From: JAWXCE01 sp034440495
GTDB taxonomy: Bacteria; Pseudomonadota; Alphaproteobacteria; Rhizobiales; Rhodomicrobiaceae
Reading direction: 5' to 3'
Length of the DNA stretch: 64,000 nucleotides
NCBI GenBank assembly: GCA_034440495.1
Contig: JAWXCE010000034.1
Coordinates: forward strand, 1 to 64,000
Under the pieces are notes generated by a model. That model worked only from the letters and a program-made list of their open reading frames with translations. It searched no databases and was not told the origin of the DNA. Position numbers and translations under genes: made by a program. Shown piece by piece: positions 54,796-64,000 of the stretch. Numbering within the stretch: position 1 is the stretch's first letter; every line of letters begins with the position of its first letter.

Positions 54796-55773
54796 ATGCA
54801 CGCGGTACTGAAGTTACTGGCTCTGAAGTTAATGGCGATTTTTGTTTTGACGCCAACGCTGTGCTGGGCGCAACCCTCGCGCAAGGGCGATCTCACGCCA
54901 TCAACGCCTATCGAGATTTATCAAAACGCCCAGCGCGCCTTCACGGAGAAACGAATTGCGGACGGTTTCCAACTTCTAGAACTTGCAGCGCAGCGCGGCG
55001 TGCTCGGCGCCCGTATCGAGGTTGCACGGATGTATGCCAAGGGCGATGTCGTGCCTCGCGATGACGCCAAGGCGTTTCATTATTACAAACGCATCGCCAA
55101 CGATTACGCCGATGTCGATCGCCGTCATGCGCTTGCGCAGTTCGTCGCCGAAGCCTTCCGCATGACAGCGACTTATCTGCGCAATGGAATAAAATCGATA
55201 GATCTGAGGCCCAACCCTGTGGAAGCGTCGCGCCTTATGCTACAGTCGGCGGGCATTTACCACGAGCGCGAGGCTCAATATGAACTCGCAACCATGTTTT
55301 TAAACGGCGAGGGCGTGGAGAAAAATCCAACAATTGCAATAGCTTGGCTCGTGAATTCTGCCCGCAAACGTTACGCACCGGCTCAAGCCGTATATGGCGA
55401 CATGCTTTGGAACGGCAAGGATGTAAAACTTGCGCCTGTGAAAGGTCTGGCGCTTATTGCCCTAGCTCTTGATAACGCCGATGACGATCAGCGTGAGTTT
55501 GTCTTACCGTTTTATGCCAATGCAACTGGAGAAGCAGACAAGGAAACCATCCTCCAGGCAGAGGAAGCATTGCAAACAATTTATAAGGCGCTTCGGGTGC
55601 GCCCGGATGGGCCGCCGTTACGGATCGAACAGTTGCCAGACGCCGGGAAAGACATGGTGATGAAAGACGCAGGCACAGGCGAGATGACCAGTGAAAGAGC
55701 GCCTGTTAACACTTCTCCACCAGCATCTGGTGGCCAAGGCTTCGGCCTAGATCAACAACAACCCGCCAAATAG
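54796..55773 (+). CDS. exoR: ExoR-like periplasmic Sel1-repeat protein
   Basis: A signal peptide (about residues 1-25, ending CWAQ) is followed by Sel1-like repeats: FTEKRIADGFQLLELAAQRG, ARIEVARMYAKGDVVPRDDA, EAQYELATMFLNGEGVEKNP and APAQAVYGDMLWNGKDV. ExoR of rhizobia is a periplasmic Sel1 protein that inhibits the ExoS sensor and so controls succinoglycan and motility genes. The assignment rests on layout, length and the ilvD...xthA-dgt-argS neighbourhood, not on direct comparison. The ATG at 54796 lies right after the ilvD stop; an ATG 15 bases earlier overlaps ilvD. Confidence 0.72.
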   Translation: MHAVLKLLALKLMAIFVLTPTLCWAQPSRKGDLTPSTPIEIYQNAQRAFTEKRIADGFQLLELAAQRGVLGARIEVARMYAKGDVVPRDDAKAFHYYKRIANDYADVDRRHALAQFVAEAFRMTATYLRNGIKSIDLRPNPVEASRLMLQSAGIYHEREAQYELATMFLNGEGVEKNPTIAIAWLVNSARKRYAPAQAVYGDMLWNGKDVKLAPVKGLALIALALDNADDDQREFVLPFYANATGEADKETILQAEEALQTIYKALRVRPDGPPLRIEQLPDAGKDMVMKDAGTGEMTSERAPVNTSPPASGGQGFGLDQQQPAK

Positions 55774-55805
55774 CTTTTATTAGTCTCTAAGTTACGTAAT
55801 CTGGT

Positions 55806-56594
55806 TTATGTGCGCAAATCGGCCCAAATCGGGGTGTGGTCGGATGGTTTTTCGGCACCTCGGGGCGATTTATCGATTTCGCATGCAATAAGCCGCATGG
55901 CGGCCTCTGGCGACAACAAAAGATGGTCGATGCGTAGGCCGTTGTTCTTTTGCCATGCGCCTGCCTGATAATCCCAAAACGTGTAGCGTTTTACAGAGCA
56001 ATCGACCGCGCGGAAAGCTTCTGTAAAGCCTAAATTGATGATTTCCCTGAATGCGCTCCGCGTCTCTAGCTTGAATAGCGCGTCATCCACCCACGACGCC
56101 GGATTATGAACATCTTCGGGCTGCGGAATGACGTTGTAATCGCCAGCCAACACCAAAGCTTCCTCGTGCTGAAATAAGTTTTGGGCGTGTGCCTTCAGCC
56201 GCGCCATCCAGGCAAGCTTATAGCTGTATTTTTCCGTGTCCGCCGGGTTCCCGTTGGGCAGGTAGATCGAAGCGACACGCACTGCCGCACCATTCGCCAT
56301 GACCACGCCTTCAATATAACGCGCCTGAGCATCGGCCTCATTGCCAGGCAGCGCCGTGATAATGTCATCCATCGGCCATTTTGAAAGAAGCGCAACGCCA
56401 TTATAACTCTTCTGGCCATGCACGGCAACATTGTAGCCCAAGTCTTCAAAAGCCTGAGCCGGAAACGCGCCGGTCTCGCACTTGATTTCCTGCAAGCACA
56501 ATACGTCTGGCGCGGCGCTCTTAATCCAAGCACACGCTGCCTCAAGACGGCTTTTGATGGAGTTTACATTCCACGTGGCGATGCGGAGCGGCAC
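55806..56594 (-). CDS. xthA: Exodeoxyribonuclease III
   Basis: The 262-residue protein has the ExoIII/AP endonuclease motifs: IATWNVNSIKSRL, LCLQEIKCE with the metal-binding Glu, YNGVALLSK, VRVASIYLPNGN, LAGDYNVIP with the catalytic Asp-Asn pair, YTFWDYQAGAW, RIDHLLLSPE and the ending SDHTPIWADL with the catalytic His. It repairs abasic sites. The GTG start lies 4 bases after the erpA stop, so the two are in one minus-strand operon. Confidence 0.95.
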   Translation of the reverse strand: MPLRIATWNVNSIKSRLEAACAWIKSAAPDVLCLQEIKCETGAFPAQAFEDLGYNVAVHGQKSYNGVALLSKWPMDDIITALPGNEADAQARYIEGVVMANGAAVRVASIYLPNGNPADTEKYSYKLAWMARLKAHAQNLFQHEEALVLAGDYNVIPQPEDVHNPASWVDDALFKLETRSAFREIINLGFTEAFRAVDCSVKRYTFWDYQAGAWQKNNGLRIDHLLLSPEAAMRLIACEIDKSPRGAEKPSDHTPIWADLRT

Positions 56595-56598
56595 AGGT

Positions 56599-56928
56599 TT
56601 ACAGTGCGAAAGAAGTGCCGCAGCCGCATGATGCGGTCGCGTTCGGATTGCGGATCTGAAACGACGCGCCGATCAGGTTATCCACAAAATCGATTTCTGA
56701 GCCATCCAGCAACGGCAGCGAAACGCTATCTATCAGCACTGTCGCTCCAGCGCGCTCCAGCACCAGATCATCCGCATCCCGATCGCACACAATATCAAAA
56801 CTGTAGGAAAAACCCGAACAACCGCCGCCCTTCACGCTGACTCGCAGAACACTGCCAACGGGTTCGCCCGCCACGATCTCGCTGATGCGGTGCGCGGCGC
56901 GTTCGGTCAGGTTCACGGATTGGGGCAT
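56599..56928 (-). CDS. erpA: Iron-sulfur cluster insertion protein ErpA
   Basis: A 109-residue A-type carrier: VNLTERAAHRISEIV at the start, GGCSGFSYSF with the first cysteine and ASCGCGTSFAL with the last two cysteines. These bind a [4Fe-4S] or [2Fe-2S] cluster and pass it to apoproteins. ErpA or IscA type cannot be separated with certainty by eye; the gene position beside dgt and xthA is the usual one for erpA in Rhizobiales. It is divergent from dgt. Confidence 0.92.
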   Translation of the reverse strand: MPQSVNLTERAAHRISEIVAGEPVGSVLRVSVKGGGCSGFSYSFDIVCDRDADDLVLERAGATVLIDSVSLPLLDGSEIDFVDNLIGASFQIRNPNATASCGCGTSFAL

Positions 56929-57061
56929 GGGTGCAGCCTATCTGTCATCTTCAAGTCGTGTTATATAACCATGCATACGCCGTTTACGAGTCTTGTCAAT
57001 TCCATGCATTGCATGCGACGCGGTCATTGAGGACCGGAAAAAGACAGCGGCGATGTAGAGC

Positions 57062-58291
57062 TTGCGGGGGCAAGTGGAGCATTTGGTCATAAAACCGGCG
57101 GCGAGCCGCGCGGTATTCGCCTGCAATCCTGATGCAAGCCGTGGACGCCTGCATCCTGAGGCTGGCTGCCCGCTGCGCACGCCGTATCAGCGCGATCGCG
57201 ACCGCATCGTGCATTCCGCCGCATTCCGTCGTCTCACCTACAAAACGCAGGTCTTTATTTACCACGAAGGCGATCACTTTCGCACGCGGCTAACGCATAG
57301 CCTGGAGGTGGCGCAAATCGCCCGCACCATGGCCCGCGCGCTTGGGTTGGACGAGGATTTGGCCGAGGCGATTTCGCTCGCGCACGATCTTGGCCATACC
57401 CCATTTGGCCACGCTGGCGAGGACGCGCTGCATGATGCCATGCGGGATTACGCCGGTTTCGATCATAACGCGCAAAGCCTCCGCACAGTCACCAAACTGG
57501 AGCATCGCTATGCCGCGTTCGATGGGCTAAACCTATCCTGGGAGACGCTGGAGGGTCTGGCCAAGCACAATGGACCGCTCACCGATGCCGATGGAGCGCC
57601 TGTCGGGCGTTATGGCAAAGTCGGCCTACCTCACGCATTGCGCGCTTATGCGGCGATCCATGATTTGCAACTTTCTACTTATGCATCCGCCGAAGCGCAG
57701 ATCGCCGCTATCGCGGACGACATCGCCTACAACAATCACGACATCGACGACGGTTTGCGGGCGGGCTTGCTTAAACTGGACGCCTTACGCGACATTCCGC
57801 TCACGAAACGCCTTATAGCTGAGGTTGAAGCGCGGCATCGCGGCATTTCGCAGGACAGGCTGATTTACGAGGTAAACCGTCGCCTCATCACGGCGATGGT
57901 CATGGATGTGCTGGCCGAAACCGGGCGGCGGCTAGACCGGTTGCGGCCTCAATCATCGGACGACATCCGCAATGCGGGCTTCATCACGGCGACATTTTCC
58001 GAAGAAATGTTTCGGGCTATGGGTGAACTACGCCGGTTCTTGTTCGCTAAGCTGTATATGCACCCGAAGATAGCCCGTATCATGCGCGATGCGCAAGGCA
58101 TAGTGCGCGATGTGTTCGCGCACTACCTCTCGGCGCCAGATGAGCTGCCGGAAGAGTGGCGCCGCTCGCTCGATGCGACCGATCCGGCTTTACGCGCACG
58201 CCATGTCTGCGATTTCGTCGCCGGCATGACCGATCGTTTCGCCATCGAGACGCACAAGCGCCTGTTTGACGAGACACCGAAATTGCGCTAG
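57062..58291 (+). CDS. dgt: Deoxyguanosinetriphosphate triphosphohydrolase-like protein
   Basis: Dgt-type HD hydrolases cleave dNTPs to nucleoside and triphosphate. The sequence has TPYQRDRDRIVHSAAFRRL, THSLEVAQIARTMARALG with the first metal histidine, LAHDLGHTPFGHAGEDAL with the HD pair, and AAIADDIAYNNHDIDDGLRAG. The 409-residue length is normal for the short form. The start is TTG 57062 or GTG 57074; no strong site decides between them. argS follows after 37 bases. Confidence 0.93.
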   Translation: MRGQVEHLVIKPAASRAVFACNPDASRGRLHPEAGCPLRTPYQRDRDRIVHSAAFRRLTYKTQVFIYHEGDHFRTRLTHSLEVAQIARTMARALGLDEDLAEAISLAHDLGHTPFGHAGEDALHDAMRDYAGFDHNAQSLRTVTKLEHRYAAFDGLNLSWETLEGLAKHNGPLTDADGAPVGRYGKVGLPHALRAYAAIHDLQLSTYASAEAQIAAIADDIAYNNHDIDDGLRAGLLKLDALRDIPLTKRLIAEVEARHRGISQDRLIYEVNRRLITAMVMDVLAETGRRLDRLRPQSSDDIRNAGFITATFSEEMFRAMGELRRFLFAKLYMHPKIARIMRDAQGIVRDVFAHYLSAPDELPEEWRRSLDATDPALRARHVCDFVAGMTDRFAIETHKRLFDETPKLR

Positions 58292-58328
58292 CGCCTGCTC
58301 TGCACAGAACCTTAGAAGTAAAAAGTTT

Positions 58329-60083
58329 ATGAACATCTTCCACGACTTTGAGCAGCGGATGCACACCGCTGTAGACGCCCTCAAATCTAAAGGCGTCTTG
58401 CCCGCGACGGCTTCGAGCGCAGGGTTGACGGTGGAGCCTCCGCGCGACGCGAACCATGGCGATATTTCCACGAACGCGGCCATGGTGCTAGCCAAAGGGG
58501 CGGGCATGAAGCCGGTCGATCTGGCGCGCGCGTTCGCCGAGCATTTCACGGGCGCCGAGGGCATCGAGAAGGTCGAGATAGCGGGGCCGGGCTTTATCAA
58601 TTTCACGCTGTCGCACGCCTATTGGCCGAAAGTGCTGCGAGCCGCGTTGCAGGAGGAGGCGTTCGGGCGCGGCGTGCCGCATGGCGCGAAAATCAACGTG
58701 GAATATGTTTCCGCTAATCCGACCGGACCGATGCATGTGGGACATTGCCGGGGCGCGGTGTTCGGGGACGCGCTGTGCAACCTCCTCGCTTTCGCGGGCT
58801 ATGACGTTACGCGGGAATATTACGTTAACGACGCGGGCGCGCAGGTGGACGTGCTGGCGCGCTCGGCGTATCTGCGCTATCGCGAGGCGCTGGGCGAGGA
58901 TATCGGCGAGATTCCATCCGGACTTTATCCTGGCGATTATCTGAAACCCGTAGGCAAGTCGCTCGCGAAGAAATTCGGTCACGACATCCTGAATATGCCG
59001 GAAACTCAATGGCTGCCGCTGGTGCGCGAGACGGCCATCAAGGCGATGATGCGCGAGATCAAGGGTGACCTGAAGGCGCTTAACATCGAGCATGATGTGT
59101 TCTTTTCCGAACGCAAACTGACCTCCCGCGCCAGCGACAAGGTGGGCGAAACTATCGCGCAGTTACGCCGCGACAGCCTCGTTTATGAGGGCCGTTTGGA
59201 GCCGCCCAAGGGCAAAACTCCGGAGGACTGGGAAGACCGCGAGCAGCTTCTGTTCAAGGCGACGGACTTCGGCGACGACGTAGACCGCCCGCTCGTCAAA
59301 TCTGACGGCTCTTACACCTACTTTGCGGGCGACATGGCCTATCACCGCGACAAAATCCGGCGCGGCTTCATGGACATGATAAATGTCTTTGGCGCCGACC
59401 ACGGCGGCTATGTGAAACGGATGCAGGCGGCGGTAAAAGCACTGTCAGGCGGAAAGGCCACGCTGGATGTCAAAATCATCCAGATGGTAAAGCTGATGCG
59501 CGGCGGCGAGCCCGTGAAAATGTCGAAGCGCTCCGGCTCGTTTGTAACCTTGAGCGAGGTGGTGGAAGAGGCGGGCGTCGGCCCGGTGCGCTTCATGATG
59601 CTATTCCGCAAGAACGACGCGCCCTTGGAGTTCGATTTCGCCAAGGTAAAGGAGCAGTCTCGCGACAATGCGGTGTTTTATGTGCAGTACGCCCATGCGC
59701 GTTGTTGTTCCGTACTGCGCGGAGCGGCCGAACTGGCGTTGCGGCTGGATGCGTCACCGGCGGCGCTGGCGACTACGGCGCTCGACAAGTTAACCGACGC
59801 AGCCGAGGTGACGCTCATGAAGCGCATTGCCCAATTCCCCCGGCTCGTGGAGCAGGCCGCGCAGGCGCACGAACCGCACCGCGTCGCCTTTTACCTATAT
59901 GATCTGGCGGGCGATTTTCACGGCTTATGGAACCGCGGCAAAGAATCACCCGATCTGCGTTTCATTGTCGAAAATGATGCAACGGTGACTGCGGCTCGTT
60001 TGGCTTTGGTGATGGCGACCTCGCGCGTCATTGCACTGGGTCTTGGCGTTCTGGGCGTTGAAGCAGCAAAAGAAATGCGATAG
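58329..60083 (+). CDS. argS: Arginyl-tRNA synthetase
   Basis: The 584-residue enzyme is complete: N-terminal additional domain (MNIFHDFEQRMHTAV onward), the HIGH-type motif NPTGPMHVGHCRG, FSERKLTSR, FAGDMAYHRDKI, GADHGGYVKRM, and a KMSKR loop (VKMSKRSGSFVTL). ArgRS needs tRNA to activate arginine. I start at ATG 58329, which gives the normal N-terminus; the frame is open 63 bases upstream. The anticodon-binding domain closes the protein. Confidence 0.97.
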   Translation: MNIFHDFEQRMHTAVDALKSKGVLPATASSAGLTVEPPRDANHGDISTNAAMVLAKGAGMKPVDLARAFAEHFTGAEGIEKVEIAGPGFINFTLSHAYWPKVLRAALQEEAFGRGVPHGAKINVEYVSANPTGPMHVGHCRGAVFGDALCNLLAFAGYDVTREYYVNDAGAQVDVLARSAYLRYREALGEDIGEIPSGLYPGDYLKPVGKSLAKKFGHDILNMPETQWLPLVRETAIKAMMREIKGDLKALNIEHDVFFSERKLTSRASDKVGETIAQLRRDSLVYEGRLEPPKGKTPEDWEDREQLLFKATDFGDDVDRPLVKSDGSYTYFAGDMAYHRDKIRRGFMDMINVFGADHGGYVKRMQAAVKALSGGKATLDVKIIQMVKLMRGGEPVKMSKRSGSFVTLSEVVEEAGVGPVRFMMLFRKNDAPLEFDFAKVKEQSRDNAVFYVQYAHARCCSVLRGAAELALRLDASPAALATTALDKLTDAAEVTLMKRIAQFPRLVEQAAQAHEPHRVAFYLYDLAGDFHGLWNRGKESPDLRFIVENDATVTAARLALVMATSRVIALGLGVLGVEAAKEMR

Positions 60084-60405
60084 ATAGCGCTGCGCCATCG
60101 AGGCTTTACCATGCGCATTATGCGCACTTGCATCACCGCCTCTAAAGTCGTGTAATGCATACGTACTTATGCGGACAGTTTTACATTCATACGGCGGGGT
60201 TGAGGCAAAAACTTACAAACATCGGCCACATTTTGCTGTTCCTTGTTGATAGTGACGTAAAAACTGCAGTCGTGTCTGTTGCGCCTGTGGGTTATCTTGC
60301 CCGAATCATAGCATCTTGATGAGTGTTGTATGGCGTAACCCAGCAACGGAGATGCGAAAACTCAAATGCGTAAAAGTACGTTTGAGAAGCTAAGGAAGTT
60401 AACAA
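60084..60405. other. Intergenic region before the SPOR gene
   Basis: About 320 bases without a gene. I see no clear terminator or RNA. It is likely to hold the promoter of the SPOR-domain gene, whose ATG has an AAGGAAG site upstream. Confidence 0.5.
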
Positions 60406-62253
60406 ATGCCAAGGTCTGACGATCCGACGAATCCACGCGGCGGCAATCCGAACAACAGGCAAGGTTATCCGGTCGCCTCCGATCCAGCTCGGCGCAATGA
60501 GCGCCCAGATTATCGCCAGCCGCAGCCGCAGCGCGAACCGGCGCGAAGCGCTTACGATCAGTACAGCCAGTCAGCGGAGCCGCAGCGGCGAGCCGAACCA
60601 CAGCGCGCCCAGTATCGGGAACAGCATTCAGCGCCGCAACCCCGGCAAGCCGCTCCAGCGCCACGGGATGAAATGCGATATGAGCAAGATCAACGCCGCT
60701 CGGAGGATGAAATTGCTCAGGCGATAGAGGCGCGTCAACCGAAGCCGCAAGCCTACATGGGCGACCAGTTTCATCAACCGCAGCGGCAACAGGTTGATGC
60801 GGAGCGGGCGCGCGAGGCCGCTTACATGCAACAGACTCCACACACAAACGATCTATATGACGACCCCCATCACTCGGCTCAATCGCAAGAATATTCAGCC
60901 CGCGACTATCAGCCGGCCTACGATCCGCATCAGGATATGCACGATGATTATGGAGCGGCCCAACATCATGAGCGGGCGACTCAGTATCCTGCTGCGGCAA
61001 GTAATGTCGCGCCTCTTTTCTTACCGTCGAATGTGGCGCAGTCCGCCGATCTGATGCAGGAGCATGAAGACTATTTTCAGCACGATGAGCCAGTCAATCT
61101 ACGCGCTCAGGGTGGTCGTGGTGCTCCGGCGCACGTGACGGGCGATCAGCACCGGCAATACGCAGACGCGCAAGACTCTCTCAACATGGATGAGTTTGAC
61201 GATTATCCTTTGGGTTCTGGATTGGCTCCCGCGAACCTTGCCCCTGCCCCGCGCCGTCAGCAAGAGGACTCTCTCGACGCAGACTTCTTCGATGACGAGG
61301 ATTTCGATCCTGCGGCTGAGTTGAAACAGAAAAAGCGCGGCGGCAAGGCCCTCATGGCGGCAATGTTTGTGGGCGCGCTCGTCGTTGGCGGCGGGGCGGC
61401 TTACTATTTCACCATGATGGAGAGTGGGTCGTCTGGCGACGGGCAACCGCCCACGCTTGTCGCCGACGCTGGCCAGATAAAGGAGACGCCTGAAAGTTCG
61501 GGCGGACGCGAGTTTCCGAACCAGTCCAAGAAAATTTATGAGCGGCTCGATACAGGCGAAGGAGCTGCGGAAGGCGGCAGCGCCTTAACCACGGCTTCGA
61601 CAGCTCCGGAAAGCGGTTCGCTTGATGATCGCATAGAGAAAGCGCTGCGTCAGGCCCGCAAACCCGGTGAAAGCGATCCTGCACCTGTGGGCGGACGCTC
61701 CCCTGGTTTGGACGATCCCCGGCCTGTGAAGACCTATACTTATGGCCCCGATGGCTCGCAGTTGCCGTCATCTCAGCCGAGTGTCGACACCAGTATCGTT
61801 GTAACAGGCGCAGATCTTGGGGCAAGCCCGTCGGCTGCTCCGCCTCGCCCGGCCGATACCCGGCAGCAGGCGGTTCGCCCAGCCGCGCCACAGCCAGCGC
61901 CGCGACCTGTGCAAGCAACACCTCCAGCGCCGCGTCCTCAGCCACAAATTGCCGCTAATGCACAGACCGCCACAGCAGTCGCCGCTCCAGCAGGCGCATA
62001 TTTTCTTCAGCTAAAATCCGCCAATGACCAAGCTAAAGCGCAGACAGAGCTGGCGGATATGCAGCAAAAATATTCTAGCGTGCTTGGAGCGTATGGCCTG
62101 AACATCAAGTCGGTCGATCTGGGCGATAAGGGCGTGTGGTTTCGAATTCGCGCTACTGGTTTTGAGTCGAAAGACACAGCCTCTGGCATGTGCGAAAAGC
62201 TGAAGGCGGCAGGCTTGAAAGATTGCCTCGTCCGCGCGGAAAGCCAAGGCTGA
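60406..62253 (+). CDS. SPOR-domain membrane protein
   Basis: A single-pass membrane protein: a cytoplasmic N-terminus of about 310 residues, highly rich in Gln, Pro, Arg and acidic residues, one membrane helix (ALMAAMFVGALVVGGGAAYYF, about 316-336), a periplasmic proline-rich linker and a C-terminal SPOR domain (AYFLQLKSANDQAKAQTELA through KAAGLKDCLVRAES). SPOR domains bind denuded glycan strands at the division site, so a role in septation is likely. The position between argS and nagZ is the standard one in Rhizobiales. Confidence 0.92.
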   Translation: MPRSDDPTNPRGGNPNNRQGYPVASDPARRNERPDYRQPQPQREPARSAYDQYSQSAEPQRRAEPQRAQYREQHSAPQPRQAAPAPRDEMRYEQDQRRSEDEIAQAIEARQPKPQAYMGDQFHQPQRQQVDAERAREAAYMQQTPHTNDLYDDPHHSAQSQEYSARDYQPAYDPHQDMHDDYGAAQHHERATQYPAAASNVAPLFLPSNVAQSADLMQEHEDYFQHDEPVNLRAQGGRGAPAHVTGDQHRQYADAQDSLNMDEFDDYPLGSGLAPANLAPAPRRQQEDSLDADFFDDEDFDPAAELKQKKRGGKALMAAMFVGALVVGGGAAYYFTMMESGSSGDGQPPTLVADAGQIKETPESSGGREFPNQSKKIYERLDTGEGAAEGGSALTTASTAPESGSLDDRIEKALRQARKPGESDPAPVGGRSPGLDDPRPVKTYTYGPDGSQLPSSQPSVDTSIVVTGADLGASPSAAPPRPADTRQQAVRPAAPQPAPRPVQATPPAPRPQPQIAANAQTATAVAAPAGAYFLQLKSANDQAKAQTELADMQQKYSSVLGAYGLNIKSVDLGDKGVWFRIRATGFESKDTASGMCEKLKAAGLKDCLVRAESQG

Positions 62254-62280
62254 CGTCTGCATGAAACGCGGGGGCGTAGT

Positions 62281-63297
62281 TTGAATTATCGCGCTTTTAT
62301 CTGCGGGGTTCAGGGTTTAACTCTTAACGCCGCAGAAATTGCGTTCCTCCGCGAGTGGGCACCCGCCGGAGTTATCCTGTTCAGCCGTAATTGCAATACG
62401 CCAGAGCAGGTGTTCCGCCTCACTGATAGCCTGCGCAATCTATTCGACTACGCCGACTATCCGATATTCATCGATCAGGAAGGCGGGCGCGTTCAGCGTC
62501 TTGCCGCCCCTCACTGGGTTAAACGCCCGCCAGCGCGGACTTACTGCGACTCTTGCGGCGGCGCGACGGACAAGGCGCTGGAAGCCGCTTATTGGGGTGC
62601 AAGGTTAATTGCGCACGATCTGCGGGCGGTCGGCGTCAATATGAATTGTGCGCCTGTTCTGGATATCCCGGCGCCAGGCGCACATGACATCATCGGCGAC
62701 CGCGCTTACGGCGATGATGCGGCGACTGTCGCGGCTTTCGGCCAGTCGGTGGCGCAGGGCCATCTCGATGGCGGCGTTTTGCCCGTCATCAAACATATCC
62801 CCGGCCATGGCCGAGCGAACGCCGACAGCCACCTCGATCTGCCTGTTATCCATGCATCATTTGCCGAGCTGGAAGCGGCCGACTTCCGCCCTTTTCACGA
62901 CCTTCGCGACATGCCGATCGCAATGACAGCCCATGTTCTACTGACCTATATCGACGCTCAAACACCCGCCAGCGCCTCCCCGCGCATCATTGATGGCATA
63001 ATCCGGAACCACATCGGCTTCGATGGCCTTCTTATGTGCGACGATGTGAGCATGCACGCTCTAACCGGCGGAATTGGCGAGCGCACGCGGGCGGTACTGA
63101 GGGCAGGCTGCGATATCGCCCTTCACTGCAATGGCCATTTCGACGAAATGATCGAGGTTGCCGCGCAAGCGCCGCAACTCTTCGGCGACGCGCTTCGCCG
63201 CTATAGAGCGGCTATCGCGCGACTTTCACCGCCGCCGGAGTTCGATGTGGAACGCGCGGAAGCGCTGGTGAGAGAAACTCTGGCCGACTACGCATGA
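62281..63297 (+). CDS. nagZ: Beta-N-acetylhexosaminidase NagZ
   Basis: NagZ removes N-acetylglucosamine from muropeptides during cell-wall recycling. The protein has FSRNCNTPEQV, IDQEGGRVQRL, NMNCAPVLDIP, and the family active-site loop VIKHIPGHGRANADSH with the catalytic His-Asp pair, LLMCDDVSMHAL with the nucleophile Asp, and VLRAGCDIALHCNG. The start is TTG. At 338 residues it is full length. scpA follows on the same strand. Confidence 0.95.
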   Translation: MNYRAFICGVQGLTLNAAEIAFLREWAPAGVILFSRNCNTPEQVFRLTDSLRNLFDYADYPIFIDQEGGRVQRLAAPHWVKRPPARTYCDSCGGATDKALEAAYWGARLIAHDLRAVGVNMNCAPVLDIPAPGAHDIIGDRAYGDDAATVAAFGQSVAQGHLDGGVLPVIKHIPGHGRANADSHLDLPVIHASFAELEAADFRPFHDLRDMPIAMTAHVLLTYIDAQTPASASPRIIDGIIRNHIGFDGLLMCDDVSMHALTGGIGERTRAVLRAGCDIALHCNGHFDEMIEVAAQAPQLFGDALRRYRAAIARLSPPPEFDVERAEALVRETLADYA

Positions 63298-63349
63298 ATC
63301 AGCCATGATTCTGTCACGTCTGGTAAAGTTTACCAGTCAAGGACAAGAT

Positions 63350-64000
63350 ATGAGAGCAACAGCATTGCCTGACGCCGCCAATGAGACATGGACTTCGGAC
63401 GCGGAGACGCGCTCGTCATCGGAAACCCTTGTTATCGCGCTCGATGGCTTTGAGGGGCCGCTAGATTTACTTCTGGGTCTGGCGAAATCGCAGAAGCTCG
63501 ATCTGTCAAAGCTGTCTATTCTCGACCTTGCGCAGCAATATCTGGCCTTCATCGCCGCCGCCAAAAATTTACGGCTGGAAATCGCGGCGGATTACCTCGT
63601 CATGGCGTCGTGGCTGGCGTATCTCAAATCCAAACTGCTGCTGCCTCACGACCCTGAACCCGAGCAGGGCCAGAGCGGTAAAGAGTTAGCCGCACAACTT
63701 GCCTTCCGGCTGCAACGGCTAGAGGCGATGCGCGACGCAGTCGCTAGCATAATGGGCCGCAAGCAATTAGGCGTCGATTTTTTCGCGCGCGGCATGCCTG
63801 AGACGATCAAGCTCATCCGCTCCAGCATCTATCACGGCAACGTCTTCGATCTGTTAAAAGCCTATGCGGAGCAGCGTAAACGCACGGCGGTTACATCCGT
63901 ACAGTGGGGTGGACGCGAGGTGTGGTCGATCAAGCAGGCCCGGGAGCGATTGTCGATGTTAATCGGCGCCAGCGTAAACTGGGAGGAGATCGACCAGTAT
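63350..64000 (+). CDS. scpA: Segregation and condensation protein A, cut by window edge
   Basis: The open frame from the ATG at 63350 (AAGGACAAG upstream) to the window edge encodes 217 residues of ScpA, the kleisin of the Smc-ScpAB condensin: the N-terminal motif LDGFEGPLDLLLGLAKSQKLDL, LAQQYLAFI, AADYLVMASWLAYLKSKLLLP, and LAFRLQRLEAMRDA. The C-terminal winged helix lies beyond the edge. The frame is intact as far as seen. Confidence 0.95.
   Translation, partial: MRATALPDAANETWTSDAETRSSSETLVIALDGFEGPLDLLLGLAKSQKLDLSKLSILDLAQQYLAFIAAAKNLRLEIAADYLVMASWLAYLKSKLLLPHDPEPEQGQSGKELAAQLAFRLQRLEAMRDAVASIMGRKQLGVDFFARGMPETIKLIRSSIYHGNVFDLLKAYAEQRKRTAVTSVQWGGREVWSIKQARERLSMLIGASVNWEEIDQY

Overview
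The window looks like a chromosomal segment of an alphaproteobacterium, most likely of the Hyphomicrobiales (Rhizobiales) type. The evidence is gene content and order: guaB beside a MAPEG gene and rsmB; pcm-tolC-popZ-valS; and ilvD, an ExoR-like Sel1 protein, xthA, erpA, dgt, argS, a SPOR protein, nagZ and scpA. No ribosomal RNA is present, so I make no genus call.

Layout. 1-5.4 kb (minus strand): rsmB (cut by the window edge), MAPEG, guaB, rlmE and a Ppx/GppA phosphatase, with a broken MntA-HepT toxin-antitoxin pair between guaB and rlmE. 5.6-13.6 kb: envelope and small-metabolism genes (M15-type peptidase, MHYT membrane protein, rhodanese, YdcF-like protein, PEP mutase-like protein, SH3-repeat protein, periplasmic helical protein, NodB-type deacetylase). 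13.9-18.6 kb: an OmpA-like protein, a PAS histidine kinase and a FixJ-type regulator, each damaged by frameshifts and/or an in-frame UGA. 18.65-32.3 kb: an accessory island that reads as a decayed integrative and mobilizable element. It has a possible oriT hairpin, mobC-mobA with small coupled genes, ParDE plus a second ParD with a toxin stub, a Fic protein, an IS110 remnant, REP-like hairpins, a broken gene resembling the nuclease end of STAND/NACHT defence proteins, a truncated DUF899 gene, and a large serine recombinase with an in-frame UGA that abuts tRNA-Leu(GAG).

32.6-45.2 kb: lipB, a broken DUF1963-like gene, a sulfatase followed by three tandem sulfotransferases in one tight operon, pccB, a DUF6883-DUF4926 pair, a host-attachment family protein, a cyclic-nucleotide-binding/CPBP protease fusion, an RHS remnant, tRNA-Asn, a GT61 glycosyltransferase, a spore-photoproduct-lyase-like radical SAM protein, and tRNA-Cys. 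45.3-64 kb is core: pcm, tolC, popZ, valS, ilvD, exoR-like, xthA, erpA, dgt, argS, SPOR, nagZ and scpA (cut by the right edge).

Most notable points: (1) the middle of valS (about 50.58-51.26 kb) has codon use quite unlike its two ends, which suggests a recombined segment; (2) the sulfatase plus triple-sulfotransferase operon; (3) the cNMP-binding/CPBP protease fusion; (4) reading-frame lesions, including three in-frame UGA codons, are confined to accessory genes while the long core genes are all open. I found no CRISPR array and no clearly complete new defence system.
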